Positions 6,589 to 9,677 of a DNA stretch of 9,677 bases are shown here, one piece after another. Both the position numbers and the translations under genes were made by a program. Every line of letters begins with the position of its first letter. The first letter of the stretch is position 1. This stretch comes from Nitrococcus sp. (GTDB taxonomy: Bacteria > Pseudomonadota > Gammaproteobacteria > Nitrococcales > Nitrococcaceae), in NCBI GenBank assembly GCA_030452365.1, contig JAKDMK010000057.1, forward strand, positions 1-9,677, given 5' to 3'. Under the pieces are notes generated by a model that saw only the letters and a program-made list of their open reading frames with translations, had not been told where the DNA came from and searched no databases.

Positions 6589-6617
6589 GTAGGGTGGATA
6601 AGCGAAGCGCATCCACC
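6589..6617 (+). repeat. REP-like palindromic repeat, left copy
   Basis: A 29-bp unit: GTA, then hairpin arms GGTGGAT (6593-6599) and ATCCACC (6611-6617) around an 11-nt loop that contains GCGAAGC. It starts 16 nt after the regulator's stop. The same unit occurs inverted at 6700-6728 with only two differences. It resembles short palindromic extragenic repeats scattered in many proteobacterial genomes; copy number here cannot be known. Confidence 0.8.
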
Positions 6618-6659
6618 AGATCCAATACCGCCTTACTTTAATCTCTCCGCCCAAATGCT

Positions 6660-6700
6660 CACGGTGTACCTGGTGCTGGCGGTGGTGCTCCAACACCGTG
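6660..6700. repeat. Inner inverted repeat between the REP-like copies
   Basis: CACGGTGT (6660-6667) and ACACCGTG (6693-6700) form an 8-bp inverted repeat with a 25-nt spacer, nested inside the outer REP-like pair. The whole block 6589-6728 is thus a nested structure like a BIME or a tiny non-autonomous element. No clear target-site duplication is seen at its edges. Confidence 0.5.
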
Positions 6701-6728
6701 GCGGATGCGCTTCGCTTATCCGCCCTAC
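6700..6728 (-). repeat. REP-like palindromic repeat, right (inverted) copy
   Basis: Reverse complement of the 6589-6617 unit except for two positions: T6595 in the left copy corresponds to C here (6722 on the minus strand), and A6615 corresponds to G (6702). These two positions pair with each other in the hairpin stem (T-A in one copy, C-G in the other), so both copies keep a perfect 7-bp stem (GGCGGAT/ATCCGCC here). Confidence 0.8.
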
Positions 6729-6753
6729 ATCTTTGCTTCCCGATGTGGGAGCG

Positions 6754-6783
6754 GCGCCCATCGGCGGGGCGCAGGCTTTTATT
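6754..6783 (+). terminator. Possible rho-independent terminator of the kinase-regulator operon
   Basis: GCGCCC (6754-6759) and GGGCGC (6767-6772) form a 6-bp GC stem with a 7-nt loop, followed by AGGCTTTTATT. The T-run overlaps the stop codon of the convergent outer-membrane factor gene (TAA at 6779-6781, minus strand). An alternative fold (CCGAT and GGG at 6740-6749 with CCCATCGG at 6757-6764) overlaps it. The T-run is short and starts 4 nt after the stem, so efficiency is uncertain. For minus-strand transcripts there is no T-run, and the REP-like hairpins are the only visible structures. Confidence 0.35.
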
Positions 6784-8374
6784 CTCCTTCCTTCGTGACA
6801 ACAGGCTTGGTCAAATCCTTGCTGTATACCCCGTGATCGCTTGCCGGAACATCGATTCCGCCAGCGGGAGGTGGTTTGTCAAGATCGGTATATTGGAAAA
6901 CGCCCATAGGCTGGATTTTTTCGTCGGGTGGCAATTGGTTGCGGTTCCAGCCCCCGCCGAGGGAGCGGATGAGCGCGATCGAGGATTGCATCAGGTCGAG
7001 CTTACCTTGTACTGCGTCGATACGCGCATTCAAAGTGTTGATTTGCGCCATGAGGAGCTCCAGACTGGAACTCAAGCCTCCATGATAGAGTTTCAGGGTC
7101 ATCAATTGCGTTTGACGCGCGGCCTCGACGGCGGCTACCAGCTTTTCAACCCTGGCGGAGAACAGGCTCGTCCGGCTCAAACCGTTTTCAACCTCACGAA
7201 AGGCGTTGAGCACCGTCGAACGGTATTCGTCTACCGTCTCGCGATAGTCAGACCAGGTTTGTTGCAATTGGGCACGACGATACCCACCCTGGAAGACCGG
7301 GAGTGAAACGTCTAATCCATAGGACCAAAAACTTTTAGCGAGATCGAATAGACTGGTGATCCCTTCGAATCCGCTGCCGGCGCCGAAAGACACGTGCGGA
7401 TAAAACGCAGCGCGAGCGATTCCAATACCGCGGTTCGCTTGTGCCATCTTGCGCTCCATCGCCGCGATGTCAGGTCGACGCTCAAGCAAGGTCGAAGGAA
7501 TTTCCACGGGCACCTTGAATGCCACTGATGGAAATCTATCGATCGGCTCAATCTTGAAACTGGCCGGTGCGCGATTGACGAGAATAGCGAGCGCATGTTC
7601 TAAAACTTGACGTTCGACCTGAATGTCGATCAGTCTCGCCTGCGTGCTAAACAACAGAAACTGGGTGCGGGTGACATCAATTTTTGGCACCAGAGCACCG
7701 GCAAACCGTTTCTTCACTTTTCCAAGTAAATTCTGGTAGGAGGCGACTGATTGATTATAGATCGCCGCCTGCGCATCCAAGCCCCGCAATATGAAATAAT
7801 CCGTTGCAATTTCCGCATTCAGACTGAGGCGCGCGAGCACATATTCGGCGGCTTTTTCTTGGGCGTGGTAGATCGCAATGCGAGTCTCGTTGCGGATCCT
7901 TGACCAAAAATCCGGCTCCCAGGAAGCAAGGCCCCCGGCAACGAGCGTCGCTTCGCGGCCAGCTTCGCCAAGGCCGCGAAACAGAGTATCGACGGACTGT
8001 TTGTTGTTGGAGGCACCAAACCCCAGCCCAATGTGTGGAATGAGCCGCGACCGGCTCTTCATCATCACGTCGCGGGCCTGGATGAACCGCTCGGCAGCGG
8101 CTTGGAGATCGGGGTTGGCTACTATGGCCTGCGTTTCAAGCCGATTCAGAATCGGGTCGTCATAAAGCGTCCACCAATCGCGGCGCAGCGCGCCAGCCGA
8201 GGGGTTCGCTTTGGCGAAAGGGCTCGTTCCGCCCCACGAGTCCGGCAGGATGAATTGCGCCGGCTGATAGTCGGGGGCCAGATCGATGGCCGGTCCGCTC
8301 ATGCAAGCCGTCAAACCAAGCGCCAACAGAAAAATACAGCCGACGCGAGCGCCAGCAAGGAGAATACGTCTCAT
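6779..8374 (-). CDS. Outer-membrane factor lipoprotein of a tripartite efflux pump (OprM/NodT type)
   Basis: A 531-residue TolC-like channel that carries substrates across the outer membrane. The N-terminus is a lipoprotein signal with lipobox LTAC (lipidated Cys24). The usual start of the mature family follows: DLAPDYQPA, then DWWTLYDDPILNRLETQA. Two outer-membrane-efflux repeats are visible, with family motifs such as LERRPDIAAMERKMAQANRG, ARAAFYPHVSFGAG and YRSTVLNAFREVENGL. Three such subunits would form the beta barrel and helical tunnel. The last roughly 55 residues, after LIRSLGGGWN, are a proline- and charge-rich tail longer than in most relatives. AAGGA lies 6 nt before the ATG, and the start overlaps the adaptor gene's stop by 4 nt (ATGA). 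The pump's substrate is unknown. Confidence 0.92.
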   Translation of the reverse strand: MRRILLAGARVGCIFLLALGLTACMSGPAIDLAPDYQPAQFILPDSWGGTSPFAKANPSAGALRRDWWTLYDDPILNRLETQAIVANPDLQAAAERFIQARDVMMKSRSRLIPHIGLGFGASNNKQSVDTLFRGLGEAGREATLVAGGLASWEPDFWSRIRNETRIAIYHAQEKAAEYVLARLSLNAEIATDYFILRGLDAQAAIYNQSVASYQNLLGKVKKRFAGALVPKIDVTRTQFLLFSTQARLIDIQVERQVLEHALAILVNRAPASFKIEPIDRFPSVAFKVPVEIPSTLLERRPDIAAMERKMAQANRGIGIARAAFYPHVSFGAGSGFEGITSLFDLAKSFWSYGLDVSLPVFQGGYRRAQLQQTWSDYRETVDEYRSTVLNAFREVENGLSRTSLFSARVEKLVAAVEAARQTQLMTLKLYHGGLSSSLELLMAQINTLNARIDAVQGKLDLMQSSIALIRSLGGGWNRNQLPPDEKIQPMGVFQYTDLDKPPPAGGIDVPASDHGVYSKDLTKPVVTKEGE

Positions 8375-9624
8375 CCGGTGTCCTTCGAATGACCTATTCC
8401 ATCCTTGGGAACCGGAGCGCTTGGTTGCGGGTTTTTTTCCTCGGATGCGGATTCCGCTTCGGGTTGCTTGATATAGCCTGGCCTTGGGGTGACGATCCGG
8501 ACCTTCTCCCCTTCGAGCAAAGCGGCGCTCGGATTGTCCACGATGCGATCGGTTTCGGAGATCCCCTCCGTCACTTTGAATGCCTTGCCTAGGTATTTAC
8601 TCACGGTGATCGGCTTCAAGTGAATGCGGTTATCCTTGTTCACCACGGCCACTGTCGTGCCCTGCTCCTGAAACACCATGGCACTCGACGGAATAATGAG
8701 TGCGTCGCGCTCAACCGGCGCCGTGATCTCGACCCTGGCATAGGAGCCGGGCCAAAGCGCGTGATCCTCGTTGTCGATCACGAATTCGGTCACTGCCGTG
8801 CGCGTGTCCTCATCAAACCCCTTGGCGACAGTCATGAACTCGGCGGTGAAATGGCGATCAGGGAATTGCCGCACGGTAACATCGGCGGTTGAACCGGGCT
8901 TGAGAAAGGCTCCGAACGACTGCGGCACGCTAACGAAAAGGCGAACCTTATCGGACTTAGCCACGGTGAATAGGTTAGCTTCCTTTTCCGCTTCTTTTAA
9001 GCTTAGACTCCCTAGCTCGTTGACAAAGTCGCCGACGGTGACGTTGCGCTCGATTACCACCCCATCAAAGGGCGCGACGACCTTTTTGAAACGCAGCTTA
9101 GCCTCGATGTTGTTAAGGTGCTGCTTTGCTTTAGCGAGCAACGCTTTTTCGATCTTCAGTTCGGCTTTTTTCACCGTAATCGATTGCGTAGCGACCGCGT
9201 GGGATGAGCGTAGATTCGTATAGCGCTGAGCGGTCACCTGGGCAAGCTCATACTTGGCGTGTTGAGCTTTCACTTCCGCCTTGGCCATGCGGTATTTGGC
9301 ATTGAGTCTGGGCGTGGCGATTTCGGCAAGGATGTCGCCTTTTTGCACCTCCTCGCCATAGTCCTTGTACCACATCTTCACGTAGCCAGGAACACGCGCA
9401 TAGATTGTCGCTTCACGCCAACCTCTTATGGTCCCGGGAAGGGTAATGGTCCTGGTTGGCGGCGCCGGTTGAGCATGAATGACTGACACCGTCGGAGTGG
9501 CCATTGCAAGCGTTTCCTGACGCAACGAAGCCGCGTTGTGTTGGCCCTCGTAGACCCGATAACCGAGGTAAAGCCCGACAACTATAATAACAGCGACAAT
9601 TACCAGGATACTGCGAAATATCAT
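8371..9624 (-). CDS. RND efflux periplasmic adaptor (membrane fusion protein)
   Basis: A 417-residue adaptor of the HlyD/AcrA type that bridges an inner-membrane RND pump and the outer-membrane channel. It has an N-terminal membrane anchor (about 4-21), no lipobox, a first beta/lipoyl half (about 55-105, TLPGTIRGWREATIYARVPG), a helical hairpin (about 106-176, Ala/Lys/Glu rich), a second lipoyl half (KKVVAPFDGVVIERNVTVGD, 180-199), a beta barrel (about 225-300) and a membrane-proximal domain (about 305-380). A 35-residue Pro/Glu/Ser/Lys tail ends the protein. GAGG lies 7 nt before the ATG at 9624. It overlaps the upstream gene's stop and the downstream channel gene by 4 nt each, so this is one operon. 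The family is clear; substrate is not. Confidence 0.93.
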   Translation of the reverse strand: MIFRSILVIVAVIIVVGLYLGYRVYEGQHNAASLRQETLAMATPTVSVIHAQPAPPTRTITLPGTIRGWREATIYARVPGYVKMWYKDYGEEVQKGDILAEIATPRLNAKYRMAKAEVKAQHAKYELAQVTAQRYTNLRSSHAVATQSITVKKAELKIEKALLAKAKQHLNNIEAKLRFKKVVAPFDGVVIERNVTVGDFVNELGSLSLKEAEKEANLFTVAKSDKVRLFVSVPQSFGAFLKPGSTADVTVRQFPDRHFTAEFMTVAKGFDEDTRTAVTEFVIDNEDHALWPGSYARVEITAPVERDALIIPSSAMVFQEQGTTVAVVNKDNRIHLKPITVSKYLGKAFKVTEGISETDRIVDNPSAALLEGEKVRIVTPRPGYIKQPEAESASEEKNPQPSAPVPKDGIGHSKDTG

Positions 9625-9677
9625 GCATTACCCTCGTCTTGAGCGGCGGGAGCGCTGCGCGGGCTATAGATGATGGC
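9621..9677 (-). CDS. C-terminal end of an upstream gene, probably the RND pump (partial)
   Basis: An open frame enters from the right edge and reads 18 residues, AIIYSPRSAPAAQDEGNA, to a TGA at 9623-9621 that overlaps the adaptor's ATG (ATGA). Tight coupling to an adaptor-channel pair that otherwise lacks a pump in view suggests the inner-membrane RND transporter, giving the order pump-adaptor-channel. The residues shown are too few to prove it; another component of the operon is possible. Confidence 0.55.
   Translation of the reverse strand, partial: AIIYSPRSAPAAQDEGNA

Noticed and set aside
6741..6772. Pseudomonas-type REP (GTGGGAGCGGC start)
   Set aside because: Only the first part resembles such repeats; the second half does not close the usual stem. 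Treated as a possible terminator instead.

Overview
The window looks like chromosomal DNA from a moderately GC-rich proteobacterium, most likely a gammaproteobacterium. The clues are a ProP-type transporter, an NtrC-type regulator with a sigma-54-like promoter, a tripartite RND efflux operon with a lipoprotein outer-membrane channel, and an inverted pair of REP-like repeats. No phage, IS or CRISPR sequence is seen. The genus cannot be told from the sequence alone.

Layout. (1) 109-371 (+): wreck of an arylamine N-acetyltransferase gene. Its two ends are joined out of frame and the catalytic core is gone. (2) 3074-368 (-): probable two-gene unit, O-acetylhomoserine sulfhydrylase (metY, TTG start) followed by a ProP-like metabolite:H+ symporter. 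The symporter's stop codon overlaps the stop of the acetyltransferase remnant. (3) 3311-3661 (+): a toxin-antitoxin locus with an intact ribbon-helix-helix antitoxin and a VapC/PIN toxin that has lost its middle. (4) 3669-6573 (+): a sigma-54-type (-24/-12) promoter, a membrane histidine kinase and an NtrC-family response regulator overlapping by 4 nt. The kinase gene contains a perfect 30-bp palindrome that falls exactly on codon boundaries. (5) 6574-6778: convergent intergenic region holding two REP-like hairpins in inverted orientation, with compensatory base changes, and a possible terminator. (6) 9677-6779 (-): efflux operon. The last 18 codons of an upstream gene (probably the RND pump) overlap a periplasmic adaptor gene by 4 nt, which overlaps an outer-membrane factor lipoprotein gene by 4 nt.

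How the parts work together. MetY makes homocysteine (or methionine) from O-acetylhomoserine; the substrate of the adjacent transporter is unknown. The kinase and regulator form a phosphorelay acting on sigma-54 promoters, and the promoter in front of the kinase suggests autoregulation. The adaptor and channel complete a tripartite exporter. The two-component genes and the efflux genes point toward each other, so a regulatory link is possible but not shown.

The most notable observations are two independent genes broken in the same way (both ends kept, core deleted, frame changed), the sigma-54 promoter located 8 nt after the dead toxin's stop, the codon-aligned 30-bp palindrome, and the compensating REP pair. 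No clearly new multi-gene system is evident.
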